From assembly GCA_964451365.1 (NCBI GenBank), contig CAYVIB010000057.1, positions 1-13,893 on the forward strand: a stretch of DNA of 13,893 nucleotides. Reading direction: 5' to 3'. Origin of the DNA: CAYVIB01 sp964451365 (GTDB lineage: Bacteria; Pseudomonadota; Gammaproteobacteria; Pseudomonadales; Cellvibrionaceae). Shown here piece by piece: positions 1-7,291 of this stretch (position 1 is its first letter; every line of letters starts with the position of its first letter). Under the pieces are notes generated by a model, which worked only from the letters and a program-made list of their open reading frames with translations, was not told the origin of the DNA and did no database searches. Position numbers and translations under genes: made by a program.

Positions 1-163
1 TCGGGCTTACAAAAGTTCTACTTTTGGGTTGTCTACTTGACGGGGGAGCTTACGATTTCAACGGTTACCTATTCGCTTTTTATGATTCCGCCAAGTGTTC
101 TGGTAGTTGTTCTTTGCTGAATACAGCGTTACAGAATGCTCGGATTTTGGCTATTGCTGACAG

Positions 164-199
164 GAGCTTGTCGGACACCCCAGAGCTTGTCGGACACCC
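164..199 (+). repeat. 17-bp tandem direct repeat containing GGACACCC
   Basis: GAGCTTGTCGGACACCC occurs twice, at 164-180 and 183-199, with a two-base spacer. Its 3' part, GGACACCC, is the reverse complement of the GGGTGTCC word that recurs to the right on the plus strand, so these two copies lie in opposite orientation to the others. Confidence 0.85.
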
Positions 200-225
200 A
201 TTGTAACGGTTTTCTCGCTTATTAT

Positions 226-505
226 GGGTGTCCAGCTTTCTCTTTTCCCCTTTGAGGTTTCCAAAAGGATTTTCTCTAATGGGTGTCCAGCTTTTAGCTG
301 TTGTAACGGTTTCCCTTGTTATGGATGTCCAGGTTTTACTATTTTTTATCGAGAAATATTGCGATTATTGGCTTTATCTTTTCTGTTATGGATGTCCAGA
401 TTCTTCATCCAGATTCTTCAGGCGTTACTTTTTTTATTATGGGTGTCCAGCTTTATGCTCAAATTATTTCTATGGATGTCCAGTTTGTTCGTTGTGGATG
501 TCCAG
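226..505 (+). repeat. Seven dispersed copies of GGRTGTCCAG
   Basis: The 10-mer GGRTGTCCAG occurs at 226-235, 281-290, 323-332, 390-399, 441-450, 474-483 and 496-505. Copies are usually preceded by TTAT or TAT and followed by a T-rich stretch. Start-to-start spacing is irregular (55, 42, 67, 51, 33, 22), so this is neither a CRISPR array nor a simple tandem repeat. A second word, TTGTAACGGTTT, occurs at 201-212 and 301-312, exactly 100 bases apart. The function is unknown: protein-binding sites, remnants of serial insertion, and a degenerate recombination-site array are all possible. Confidence 0.8.
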
Positions 506-522
506 TTTGTTCAGTTTGTTCG

Positions 523-568
523 TTGCCTACTGCTTGAATTAAGAGCGAATATGATACTTGACCCCTTC
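523..568 (+). repeat. Left copy of ~46-bp direct repeat flanking the NTase operon
   Basis: This stretch matches 1759-1804 in the same orientation with one substitution and two single-base indels. Its core is GAGCGAATATGATACTTG followed by ACCCCTTC, shared exactly. With its partner it brackets the two-gene operon 646-1679. Confidence 0.85.
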
Positions 569-645
569 AATTTAGAGAGAGTGCGTCAATCGGGGGCAGG
601 TTTAATTTGACCCTTTTACCTCCACCAACAGGAAGACAAATTTAG

Positions 646-1074
646 CTATAAAATAAAGTTTGGTGATGGCCGCTTATATTCCGAAACGTGCTTATAGTGA
701 CGAGTTTGATAATCAGAAATATATTCAAAATATGGAGTTAGGTCGTTTTCAAGACCCCATTGGGTCGCCAGTTGATCGCGCTGATCATCTACTTTAACTT
801 GCGGAAGGCTGGCGGGTCTTAGCCTTTCTGAAAAAAATAGCAGTTTTTCGCGTTCTTCCGTGCAAAGGACGTTAAAGCCAGCCAAAAATTCAATGGTATA
901 GCCAACTATAAGCTGGCTTTTGGAGTCCAGGGCCTCCGCCCATTTAATGTCAGGCGCAAAACCTTCATGCCACACGGCAATGGACACAGTGACAATGTCA
1001 TCCACGGGAGTGTCCACTAAACCGCTTTTCGCGATATTACGCAGAGCTTTATAAACTTCGCTGTTATCTAGCAT
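646..1074 (-). CDS. Unknown 142-aa protein, partner of the nucleotidyltransferase-like gene
   Basis: I do not recognise this family. The protein is 142 residues, soluble-looking, with no signal peptide or membrane segment, and mixed helical character. Its ATG (1074-1072) lies inside the end of the upstream gene, a 7-base overlap (ATGCTAG), so the two are almost certainly translationally coupled and made together. The upstream gene encodes a nucleotidyltransferase-fold protein, and two-gene pairs of that kind are often toxin-antitoxin or defence modules. By position this protein could be the partner (antitoxin or regulator), but no motif proves it. It has no visible helix-turn-helix and no HEPN R-x4-6-H motif. 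The coding DNA is AT-richer than the core genes to the right, fitting acquisition by transfer. Confidence 0.75.
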   Translation of the reverse strand: MLDNSEVYKALRNIAKSGLVDTPVDDIVTVSIAVWHEGFAPDIKWAEALDSKSQLIVGYTIEFLAGFNVLCTEEREKLLFFSERLRPASLPQVKVDDQRDQLATQWGLENDLTPYFEYISDYQTRHYKHVSEYKRPSPNFIL

Positions 1075-1679
1075 AGTCCAAGCTGCTTGGCGCGTTGTTG
1101 AACATGATTGATGTTGCTTTTAATGGTGCTGGCATTGCCAACATAGTATTCAGAAGCCTCGTATGCGCGATTCGCAAATTCATCCATTGACAGCTTTCTT
1201 AGTTTAATCAATGTGAGAATATCTTCAATATCCTGGCTGCCAAAACGTCCAAGCTTGGAAACGGCCAAGTCCGCTGGGGTGACGACATAAAGCCATAGTG
1301 GAGATGGCCGCATTCTTGTTGCGATTTGTATTGCATCATCCTGATAGTCCTCATGAAGAGGTCCAAGAGTAGGGGTGAATCGTTGATCATATAATAGTCG
1401 TAGCGTCGTTCCTTTAGTGCTATAGGCGATAGGGGAAACATTGAATTTTATTTCAGTAGGGTCAATATGGCGCGCCGCTGAAAACTCGACATCAATATCG
1501 CCGCTACCACGAGAGTTGGTTAAGATATGCATGGCGCAACCACCAAAAAGATAGGCTTTTATGCTTCCGGGGTGCAACTTTTGTTTGGAAAGGTCTTCTT
1601 CGGCTCTGTTGAAGAACTTTAATACAGCTTTTGCCAGAGGAGTATTCAGATAGAGATTGCTATTCATTTCCCGTTTCAC
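1068..1679 (-). CDS. Nucleotidyltransferase-fold protein, DUF6036-like (possible TA toxin or defence NTase)
   Basis: This 203-residue protein carries the pattern of a minimal nucleotidyltransferase core. Gly46-Gly47 in YLFGGCAMHI lies at the end of a helix-strand unit. It is followed by Gly-Ser-Gly-Asp-Ile-Asp around residues 58-63, with Asp61 and Asp63 as likely metal ligands. Further along, TPADLAVSKLGR (134-145) and Asp150-Ile-Glu-Asp match the PxDLxxxKL...R..D..DI segment of DUF6036 and AbiEii-like families. Families of this type transfer nucleotides to RNA or protein and often act as toxins or defence effectors; the substrate cannot be told here. It is the first gene of an operon, overlapping the unknown 142-aa gene by 7 bases. 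An ATG at codon 5 is an alternative start. The pair lies between two direct repeats, suggesting a cassette. Confidence 0.8.
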   Translation of the reverse strand: MKREMNSNLYLNTPLAKAVLKFFNRAEEDLSKQKLHPGSIKAYLFGGCAMHILTNSRGSGDIDVEFSAARHIDPTEIKFNVSPIAYSTKGTTLRLLYDQRFTPTLGPLHEDYQDDAIQIATRMRPSPLWLYVVTPADLAVSKLGRFGSQDIEDILTLIKLRKLSMDEFANRAYEASEYYVGNASTIKSNINHVQQRAKQLGLC

Positions 1680-1758
1680 CAGAGGTTTTTGCTAATGTTA
1701 AAGCTCATTGACAGAGCCTGTTATTGAGGTGTTAATTCTACTTTTGGTGTAACCAGTA

Positions 1759-1804
1759 TTGCTTACTTGCTTGAATTAGAGCGAATATGATACTTGACCC
1801 CTTC
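1759..1804 (+). repeat. Right copy of ~46-bp direct repeat flanking the NTase operon
   Basis: Partner of 523-568, same orientation, one substitution and two one-base indels. The distance between equivalent points of the two copies is about 1236 bases, which encloses exactly the two-gene nucleotidyltransferase operon and its presumed promoter region. Confidence 0.85.
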
Positions 1805-1830
1805 GCTTTTTCTTGACCCCTTCGCTTTTT
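1793..1830 (+). repeat. Perfect 19-bp tandem duplication
   Basis: CTTGACCCCTTCGCTTTTT occurs twice in immediate succession (1793-1811 and 1812-1830). The first copy overlaps the end of the right 46-bp direct repeat. It lies just past the 3' end of the HEPN gene. No stem followed by a T run is seen, so it is not an obvious terminator. Confidence 0.9.
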
Positions 1831-1837
1831 TTGTTTT

Positions 1838-2344
1838 CTATCGCGTCATGGTTTGTGCAAGACAATGAATTACCTCTTTTCCATCTTTATATGCTTGCAC
1901 TACTTCACTATATGTTGTGGTTGAATTCATCCTTCCTTCATGAGCAAAATCATTTCGCCAAGTAATCAAATTAGCATATGAACTCTTCATATCCCTTCTA
2001 TGCGCCGCTAAATAAGATTTGGCTGCTCTATCCAGATTCTTTTTAAATCTTTTTTGGTAGTTTTCCCCAAATTTTGCGATATACTCCTCTAGTATAACTT
2101 TTATTTTTATTTTCCCGTTGATACGATAAAAGTATGCTTCGGTAAAGTTGCCAAGCACTTTATGTTTCTTTTTTGCAAAATCAATGAGAATTTCTTTGAG
2201 GGCCTGTTCATAAACAGTTACCGCAGCGACTGAAACAAATCCAATGTACTTGGCCGTTAGAAGAGGGTCTGAGATGGTTGGCATTACTGTATCAAGATGA
2301 GAAATTACATCGTCAGCGTGCTGAAAGTGATCCGTATAGCTCAT
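1838..2344 (-). CDS. HEPN-domain protein, putative RNase (RiboL-PSP or MAE_28990-like)
   Basis: This 168-residue, largely helical protein ends its conserved core with WRNDFAHEG. Arg130-Asn-Asp-Phe-Ala-His135 fits the R-x4-6-H catalytic motif of HEPN ribonucleases. The upstream helix, FVSVAAVTVYEQALKEIL (about 36-53), resembles the first long helix of RiboL-PSP-type HEPN families. HEPN proteins are metal-independent RNases frequently used as toxins and abortive-infection effectors. Its ATG (2344-2342) directly abuts the TAA of the DUF262 gene (2347-2345) with no bases between, so the two are translationally coupled and probably act together. DUF262-HEPN pairs are known from comparative genomics of conflict systems. 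The exact HEPN subfamily cannot be fixed by eye, and RNase activity is inferred. Confidence 0.85.
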   Translation of the reverse strand: MSYTDHFQHADDVISHLDTVMPTISDPLLTAKYIGFVSVAAVTVYEQALKEILIDFAKKKHKVLGNFTEAYFYRINGKIKIKVILEEYIAKFGENYQKRFKKNLDRAAKSYLAAHRRDMKSSYANLITWRNDFAHEGRMNSTTTYSEVVQAYKDGKEVIHCLAQTMTR

Positions 2345-3430
2345 TTAGCCACCAAACATGACTTCTTTAACGCGAGAAATCCTGCTTATAACTGTCTTTG
2401 TGTCTGTTGTATTGATACTCGTTTCTTCTAAAAATTCGTAGTCATTTGTAAGCTGCTGATACTTTCTCGAAAGGTTTATCTTGGAAATCTTAGAATGGTT
2501 TTCGATTAACACAGACATAACAGAATCTAGTGCAGAAATATTTAAGGGGCCTCTTAAATGAAAAGGCTTCTCGCCAATTTCAGATACCACATATTCTGTT
2601 ATTTGAGGGAAAATGTCCAAAAATTTCCTTACCTTTCTAGATCGGCCATTTTGATTTTTTTTCATGGCTAAGTTAAGGAATTCCTTCATCGGTTTCTCAT
2701 ACCTATCACCCGATCCAACTAGAGAAAACACTCTTAGGAGAAGCTCTACATCTTTTTGATGTTTATCTAAATTTGGTCGTCCCAAAATCAATCGCCAATT
2801 AGGATCTTTGTTTGCATGTTTTAGTAATTTGCTAAACTCTCCCCTGAATACGCAATTACGTATTTCTTGAGGCTTTAAAGGAGTGCCTCCAGTGTTTAGC
2901 CTTTCAAATATATGGTAGGCGCTCGTGCTTTCGCCGATTGGATTAAGTTGCCTGATGTTGATTGCTCTTAATACCGCTTGCTTTAGCTTTCTTTGATCAG
3001 ACTCATCAAGATCTTCAAATCTTTGCCGATTGTAAGGATTTTCTTCACCTAGACCAGAAAGTCTAAACACCTGTCGCTTTCCATGGGTGCTTTCTTTTCC
3101 AAAATAACCTTCCATGAAGAATACAATACTTAAGATCCTTTGTTGGCCATCTATAACTAGATTTTTATTTTCGTCATCTATATAAAAGAACACGGGTGGA
3201 ACTGGTAGACCCATTAAAAAAGAGTCTATCAATAGTGATGACTGTTTAATTCCCCAAACAAATTCCCTCTGATAGTCAGGAATTTCAATATCGCCGTCCT
3301 TCCACATTTGAGCAATTCCAGATAGTGTATAATCCGAGGGGTAGCTTGCGATATCGTAGTGAATCGAGACTTCATCCTCTTCATTTTCACCCTCAGTTTC
3401 TACATCATCGTCAGAAAGAATTGTGTTCAT
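2345..3430 (-). CDS. DUF262 (GmrS/SspE-N-like) domain protein
   Basis: This 361-residue protein has the hallmarks of DUF262. YQREFVW lies at 53-59, Asp94-Gly-Gln-Gln-Arg98 follows the strand LVI, and FERLNTGGTPLKPQEIRN spans about 175-192. DUF262 is related to the ParB/sulfiredoxin fold. In GmrSD and SspE it binds or hydrolyses nucleotides and regulates a nuclease domain. This protein is too short for, and shows no sign of, the DUF1524 HNH nuclease that usually follows, so effector activity must come from a separate chain; the abutting HEPN gene is the obvious candidate. The N-terminus is very acidic (residues 6-20). AAGGA lies nine bases before the ATG, supporting the start. The upstream PD-(D/E)XK-like gene ends 85 bases away on the same strand. 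Confidence 0.9.
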   Translation of the reverse strand: MNTILSDDDVETEGENEEDEVSIHYDIASYPSDYTLSGIAQMWKDGDIEIPDYQREFVWGIKQSSLLIDSFLMGLPVPPVFFYIDDENKNLVIDGQQRILSIVFFMEGYFGKESTHGKRQVFRLSGLGEENPYNRQRFEDLDESDQRKLKQAVLRAINIRQLNPIGESTSAYHIFERLNTGGTPLKPQEIRNCVFRGEFSKLLKHANKDPNWRLILGRPNLDKHQKDVELLLRVFSLVGSGDRYEKPMKEFLNLAMKKNQNGRSRKVRKFLDIFPQITEYVVSEIGEKPFHLRGPLNISALDSVMSVLIENHSKISKINLSRKYQQLTNDYEFLEETSINTTDTKTVISRISRVKEVMFGG

Positions 3431-3515
3431 TTTTTGTTATCCTTAGCTTTTGCTGGTGTGGCATAATCTGATGTAATATGTCTAGGAAAGCGAAACGTCT
3501 TTAAATTGGTATATG

Positions 3516-4202
3516 TTATATCGATTTGTATTCGTTGTGAATTATTACTTTCATGTCATCAAAATCTAGACTGTTAATAAAAATTCTTGTTTGGATATTC
3601 AGTTTGTCTCGATAATCCAACTCATCGTCAAATGAAATAACTAAATAAGCAAATTTCATGGCTTTTCTGTGGTACCCAGAAAGTTGGCTATGTGCCTTAG
3701 TGGTAACTTCTTTTAACTTGTTTTTTAGGCCCGCTGGCAAAGTTGGTTGAACCTCCCTTGCTTCAATATTTCGTCTGGCTTTTAGTAGCGAATCTGACAC
3801 GTTTATTGTTTTAACTTCGCACAAATAACGGTTGTCATTTTTCTCTCCTTCTAAGTCTGGAGTCTCAATTCCATTTTTCATTGATCTAGAAATGAAGCGA
3901 ATTTTTCTACACCCAAGAGATTGCAAGTAAACATAGCCTTTTGCTTCATTGAGTTTTTCAAAAAGCTTGCTCCAGCCTCGATCACCGTTATGACGCAGGC
4001 AAAGTTTTCCAGCTTCAGTGTTTAACTGACGCCAAGACTCCCTATCTAAAATTTGTAGCTCTTCTTCTAGTTTAGTGAAAGCTTTAACTCTTAAAGGTAC
4101 AGTCTCAAAATCATCCCAGAACCTATAAAAATAGGATTTTTCAATGTGTATATAGGGCATTGATAGTTCTCTAATTCTTTCAAGTTTCATTTCGAACCAC
4201 AA
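3516..4202 (-). CDS. Putative PD-(D/E)XK nuclease-like protein
   Basis: This 228-residue protein has no family I can name, but it shows a PD-(D/E)XK-like signature. A helix with Glu86 (FEKLNEAKGYVYLQSLG) is followed by a strand, then Thr-Pro-Asp116-Leu and, 13 residues on, Cys-Glu129-Val-Lys131. A later Gln/Tyr helix (QLSGYH, about 163-168) resembles the helix after the core in such nucleases. A restriction-type or repair-type DNase is therefore plausible; activity is inferred. The listed start is a TTG at 4202 with AGGA about four bases upstream. The ATG four codons inside is the alternative, but it sits further from that site. No signal peptide or membrane segment is seen. It lies between gcvP (57-base gap) and the DUF262-HEPN pair (85-base gap), all on one strand, so it may be the first gene of that module. 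Confidence 0.65.
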   Translation of the reverse strand: MWFEMKLERIRELSMPYIHIEKSYFYRFWDDFETVPLRVKAFTKLEEELQILDRESWRQLNTEAGKLCLRHNGDRGWSKLFEKLNEAKGYVYLQSLGCRKIRFISRSMKNGIETPDLEGEKNDNRYLCEVKTINVSDSLLKARRNIEAREVQPTLPAGLKNKLKEVTTKAHSQLSGYHRKAMKFAYLVISFDDELDYRDKLNIQTRIFINSLDFDDMKVIIHNEYKSI

Positions 4203-4259
4203 ATTTTCCTGAGTGAAGTTGCTATAAGAAAGAAATTTATAGCTTCGTTAGAAGAAGGG

Positions 4260-7154
4260 CTACCCCTCCCGATACTCCCCAACCCCAGGACAAGAACAAA
4301 CCAAATGCCGATCCCCATAAACATTATCAATCCGATTAACCGCCGGCCAAACCTTATGCACCTTCAAATACCCTAACGGCCGAGCCGCCTCATCCCGCGT
4401 ATACGGCCGCGCCCAACCCTCATCCAACACATCATCCAAGGTATGCGGCGCATTCACCAGCGGATTATTATCCCGAGGCAATTCCCCACTTTCCACCCGA
4501 GCCGCTTCCTGCCGAATGGTAATCATCGCCTCACAAAACCGATCCAGCTCCGCTTTCGATTCCGACTCGGTCGGCTCGATCATCAACGTCCCCGGTACCG
4601 GAAATGACATCGTCGGCGCATGAAAACCAAAGTCCATCAACCGCTTGGCGATATCCTCTTCGGTAATCCCACTGGCATGCTTCAGGGGCCGTAAATCCAG
4701 CAAACATTCATGGGCCACAAACCCGTTTTTGCCTTTATACAAAATAGGATAGTGGCTCTTTAGCCGTGCCGCGATGTAGTTGGCGTTCAGAATCGCAAAT
4801 TCACTGGCTTTGCGCATCCCTTCGGCGCCCATCATGCGGATATACATCCAACTGATCGGCAGAATACTGGCGGAACCCCACGGCGCGGCGGAAACGGTAC
4901 CGCTTTCCAGCTTGGTATCCGGCACCGGCTGTACCGGGTGGCCCGGTAAAAACGGCGCGAGGTGTTCTTTAACCCCGATGGGCCCCATACCGGGCCCGCC
5001 GCCGCCGTGCGGAATACAAAAGGTTTTGTGCAGGTTCAAATGCGAAACATCGCCACCGAATTTGCCCGGCGCCGCCAAACCGACAAGCGCATTCATATTG
5101 GCGCCGTCGATATACACCTGCGCGCCGACGGAGTGCACCGCTTCGCAAATCGCGTCGATATTTTCCTCGAACACACCGTGCGTTGAAGGGTAGGTGACCA
5201 TCAGCGCGGCAATCATATCGCCGTACTGCTGAATTTTTTCATTCAGGTCGTCCATATCCACGTTGCCGGCGCCGTCGCATTCGACCACCACCACTTTCAT
5301 GCTGACCATTTGCGCGGAGGCGGGGTTGGTGCCGTGGGCGGAGGCGGGAATCAAGCAGATTTTGCGCTGGGTTTCGCCCTTGCTTTCAAAATATTTTTTG
5401 ATGGTGATCAGGCCCGCGTATTCGCCTTGCGAGCCGGCGTTGGGTTGCAGGCTGATGGCGTCGTAGCCGGTGCAGGCTTTGAGCATGGTTTGCAGTTGCT
5501 CGAACATTTCCGCGTAACCCGCCGCCTGTTCGATGGGGGCGAAGGGGTGCAGTTTGCCGAATTCCGGCCAGGTGACGGGGATCATTTCCGCCGTGGCGTT
5601 CAGTTTCATGGTGCACGAGCCGAGCGGAATCATCGCGTGGTTAAGGGCGATATCTTTCGATTCCAGGCGCTTGAGGTAGCGCAGCATTTCGGTTTCGGAA
5701 TGGTATTGCTCGAAGATTTCGTGTTTGAGCGCCGGGGCGTTGCGCGCGCAGCTGGCCGGGATCACTTCTTCCATTTGCGCCTTGGTTTCCATGGTGGCGA
5801 AATCCTGCGGATGGCGGCCGGCGGAGAACAGGTCGAGCAGTTGCTCAACGTCTTCGCGGGTGGTGGTTTCGTTCAGGCTTACGCCGAGGGCGGATTTGTC
5901 CACCGGGCGCAGGTTGATGCCCATGGTGTCGGCGCGCTCGAGCAGGGCTTTTTGGTTATCGCCCACTTCCACGCACAGGGTATCGAAGTAATGGTTGTAG
6001 CGCAGTTTGTAGTCCATCGACGCGAGGCCCAGCGCGAGGATTTTGCTGAGCTGGTGGATGCGTTTGGCGATGCGCTCGATACCTTCCGAGCCGTGGTACA
6101 TGGCGTAGAACGCGCTCATCACCGCCAGCAGCACTTGCGAGGTACAGATATTGGAGTTGGCTTTCTCCCTTCGTATATGTTGCTCGCGCGTTTGCATGGC
6201 CATGCGCAGGGCCTGTTTGCCGCGGCTGTCTACCGATACGCCGATAATACGGCCCGGTGTGGAGCGCTTGTGTTTTTCGCGGAAGGCGAAGAAGGCCGCG
6301 TGCGGGCCGCCGAAACCCATGGGTACGCCGAAGCGTTGGTTGGTGCCCACTACAACATCGGCGCCCATGTCGCCGGGGGCTTTGAGCAGGGCGAGGCTCA
6401 TAATGTCCGCCGCAACGATAGTGAGCGCGTCCTGCTCCTGGGCGATTTTGCAGATGGGGGTGAGGTCGCGCACTTCGCCGGTGGAGCCGGGGTATTGCAC
6501 ACACACGCCGAATACGTGGTGTTGTTCCAGTTCGGTAAACGCATCGCCGACGACCACGTCGAAACCAAAATGGCCGGCGCGGGTTTGCAGCACGGCGATG
6601 GTTTGCGGGTGGCAGTCTCGATCGATAAAGAAGGTGTTGGAGGTATTCTTGCGCGCCACGCGTTTGGCCATGGCCATGGCTTCGGCGGCGGCGGTGGCTT
6701 CGTCGAGCATGGAGGCATTGGCCATGTCCATGCCGGTGAGTTCGATCACCATTTGCTGGAAGTTGAGCAGGCCTTCGAGCCGGCCCTGGGCGATTTCCGG
6801 TTGATAAGGCGTGTAGGCGGTGTACCAGCCGGGATTTTCCAGCACGTTGCGCAGGATGACGGGCGGCACGTGGGTGTCGTGGTAGCCCATGCCGATGTAC
6901 GATTTATAGATCCGGTTTTTTTGCGCTATGGTTTTAAGTTCAGCCAGTGCCTGGTGTTCGGTGCACGGTGCCGCCAGGGCTTTGGTTTCTTCGCCGCGAA
7001 TGATTTTGGGCACGGTCCGGTCGATAAGCTGGCCGATGCTGTCCACGCCCAGGGTTTTGAGCATGTCGGCGGTCTGGCGCTCATCGGGGCCGATGTGGCG
7101 GTGGATGAATTCCTGTGTGTAGGTGAGTTGTTCCAGGGTACAGGGGTCTGCCAT
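4260..7154 (-). CDS. gcvP: Glycine dehydrogenase (decarboxylating), P-protein
   Basis: This is the full-length single-chain P-protein of the glycine cleavage system. It decarboxylates glycine with pyridoxal phosphate and passes the aminomethyl group to the lipoyl arm of GcvH. At 964 residues it matches the usual ~950-960 of the fused (alpha plus beta) bacterial form. The N-terminal half begins TYTQEFIHRHIGP and contains SYIGMGYHDTHVPPVI. The C-terminal half carries the PLP lysine, Lys710, in HLNLHKTFCIPHGGGGPGMG. The ATG at 7154 gives the conventional N-terminus; only a weak GGAA precedes it by about eleven bases. gcvT and gcvH are not adjacent, unlike a gcvTHP operon, and no glycine riboswitch is recognisable upstream. 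A strong inverted repeat lies about 140 bases upstream. The gene is GC-rich core DNA and abuts the AT-rich island at its 3' end. Confidence 0.98.
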   Translation of the reverse strand: MADPCTLEQLTYTQEFIHRHIGPDERQTADMLKTLGVDSIGQLIDRTVPKIIRGEETKALAAPCTEHQALAELKTIAQKNRIYKSYIGMGYHDTHVPPVILRNVLENPGWYTAYTPYQPEIAQGRLEGLLNFQQMVIELTGMDMANASMLDEATAAAEAMAMAKRVARKNTSNTFFIDRDCHPQTIAVLQTRAGHFGFDVVVGDAFTELEQHHVFGVCVQYPGSTGEVRDLTPICKIAQEQDALTIVAADIMSLALLKAPGDMGADVVVGTNQRFGVPMGFGGPHAAFFAFREKHKRSTPGRIIGVSVDSRGKQALRMAMQTREQHIRREKANSNICTSQVLLAVMSAFYAMYHGSEGIERIAKRIHQLSKILALGLASMDYKLRYNHYFDTLCVEVGDNQKALLERADTMGINLRPVDKSALGVSLNETTTREDVEQLLDLFSAGRHPQDFATMETKAQMEEVIPASCARNAPALKHEIFEQYHSETEMLRYLKRLESKDIALNHAMIPLGSCTMKLNATAEMIPVTWPEFGKLHPFAPIEQAAGYAEMFEQLQTMLKACTGYDAISLQPNAGSQGEYAGLITIKKYFESKGETQRKICLIPASAHGTNPASAQMVSMKVVVVECDGAGNVDMDDLNEKIQQYGDMIAALMVTYPSTHGVFEENIDAICEAVHSVGAQVYIDGANMNALVGLAAPGKFGGDVSHLNLHKTFCIPHGGGGPGMGPIGVKEHLAPFLPGHPVQPVPDTKLESGTVSAAPWGSASILPISWMYIRMMGAEGMRKASEFAILNANYIAARLKSHYPILYKGKNGFVAHECLLDLRPLKHASGITEEDIAKRLMDFGFHAPTMSFPVPGTLMIEPTESESKAELDRFCEAMITIRQEAARVESGELPRDNNPLVNAPHTLDDVLDEGWARPYTRDEAARPLGYLKVHKVWPAVNRIDNVYGDRHLVCSCPGVGEYREG

Positions 7155-7291
7155 ATGCTAAATTCCGGGCTGTAAGCCGTTGCGCGGTTGTAGAAATCAG
7201 GTGAGAAAAAATTGGCGGCGGCGACTATTTTGGTAGGTCCGGCCATGTGTTTTGGGGTCGGCAAGTTTATCAATTTGCAGAGGTGGTGGGC

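Larger units (their letters stand above)
1..645. other. Gene-free, repeat-rich accessory region
   Basis: I see no credible gene here. Several short open frames exist, but they overlap each other in different frames, lack good ribosome binding sites, and owe their content to one repeated nucleotide word: the same repeat reads as MGVQ/MDVQ in one frame and GCPA in another. The DNA is T-rich on the plus strand and resembles an intergenic repeat field or the decayed edge of a mobile region. A short perfect inverted repeat, CAAAAGT-TCT-ACTTTTG, lies at 10-26, and its TTCTACTTTTGG part recurs at 1736-1747. The right part (about 523-612) contains the direct repeat that recurs after the nucleotidyltransferase operon, plus TTGACCC-type words. 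Confidence 0.6.

Noticed and set aside
226..505. A CRISPR array
   Set aside because: Repeats are only about 10 bases, spacing varies from 22 to 67 bases, and no cas genes are present.
24..610. Four overlapping plus-strand open frames in the left repeat region
   Set aside because: They arise from the GGRTGTCC repeats read in different frames, are rich in Phe, Leu and Cys, and lack ribosome sites and recognisable domains.
10..1747. Integron attC sites around the NTase cassette
   Set aside because: TTCTACTTTTGG at 16-27 and 1736-1747 hinted at repeated ends, but I could not find paired RYYYAAC/GTTRRRY core sites, nor an integrase.
4215..4246. Hairpin GCTATAA/TTATAGC as a gcvP terminator
   Set aside because: The stem is short, AT-rich and bulged, and no T run follows on the minus strand.
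5310..7175. 621-codon plus-strand open frame opposite gcvP
   Set aside because: It is the antisense shadow of a GC-rich gene; its protein is a His/Gly/Phe-rich string without domain features.
7155..7290. Glycine riboswitch upstream of gcvP
   Set aside because: I found no match to the conserved glycine aptamer cores on the minus strand.
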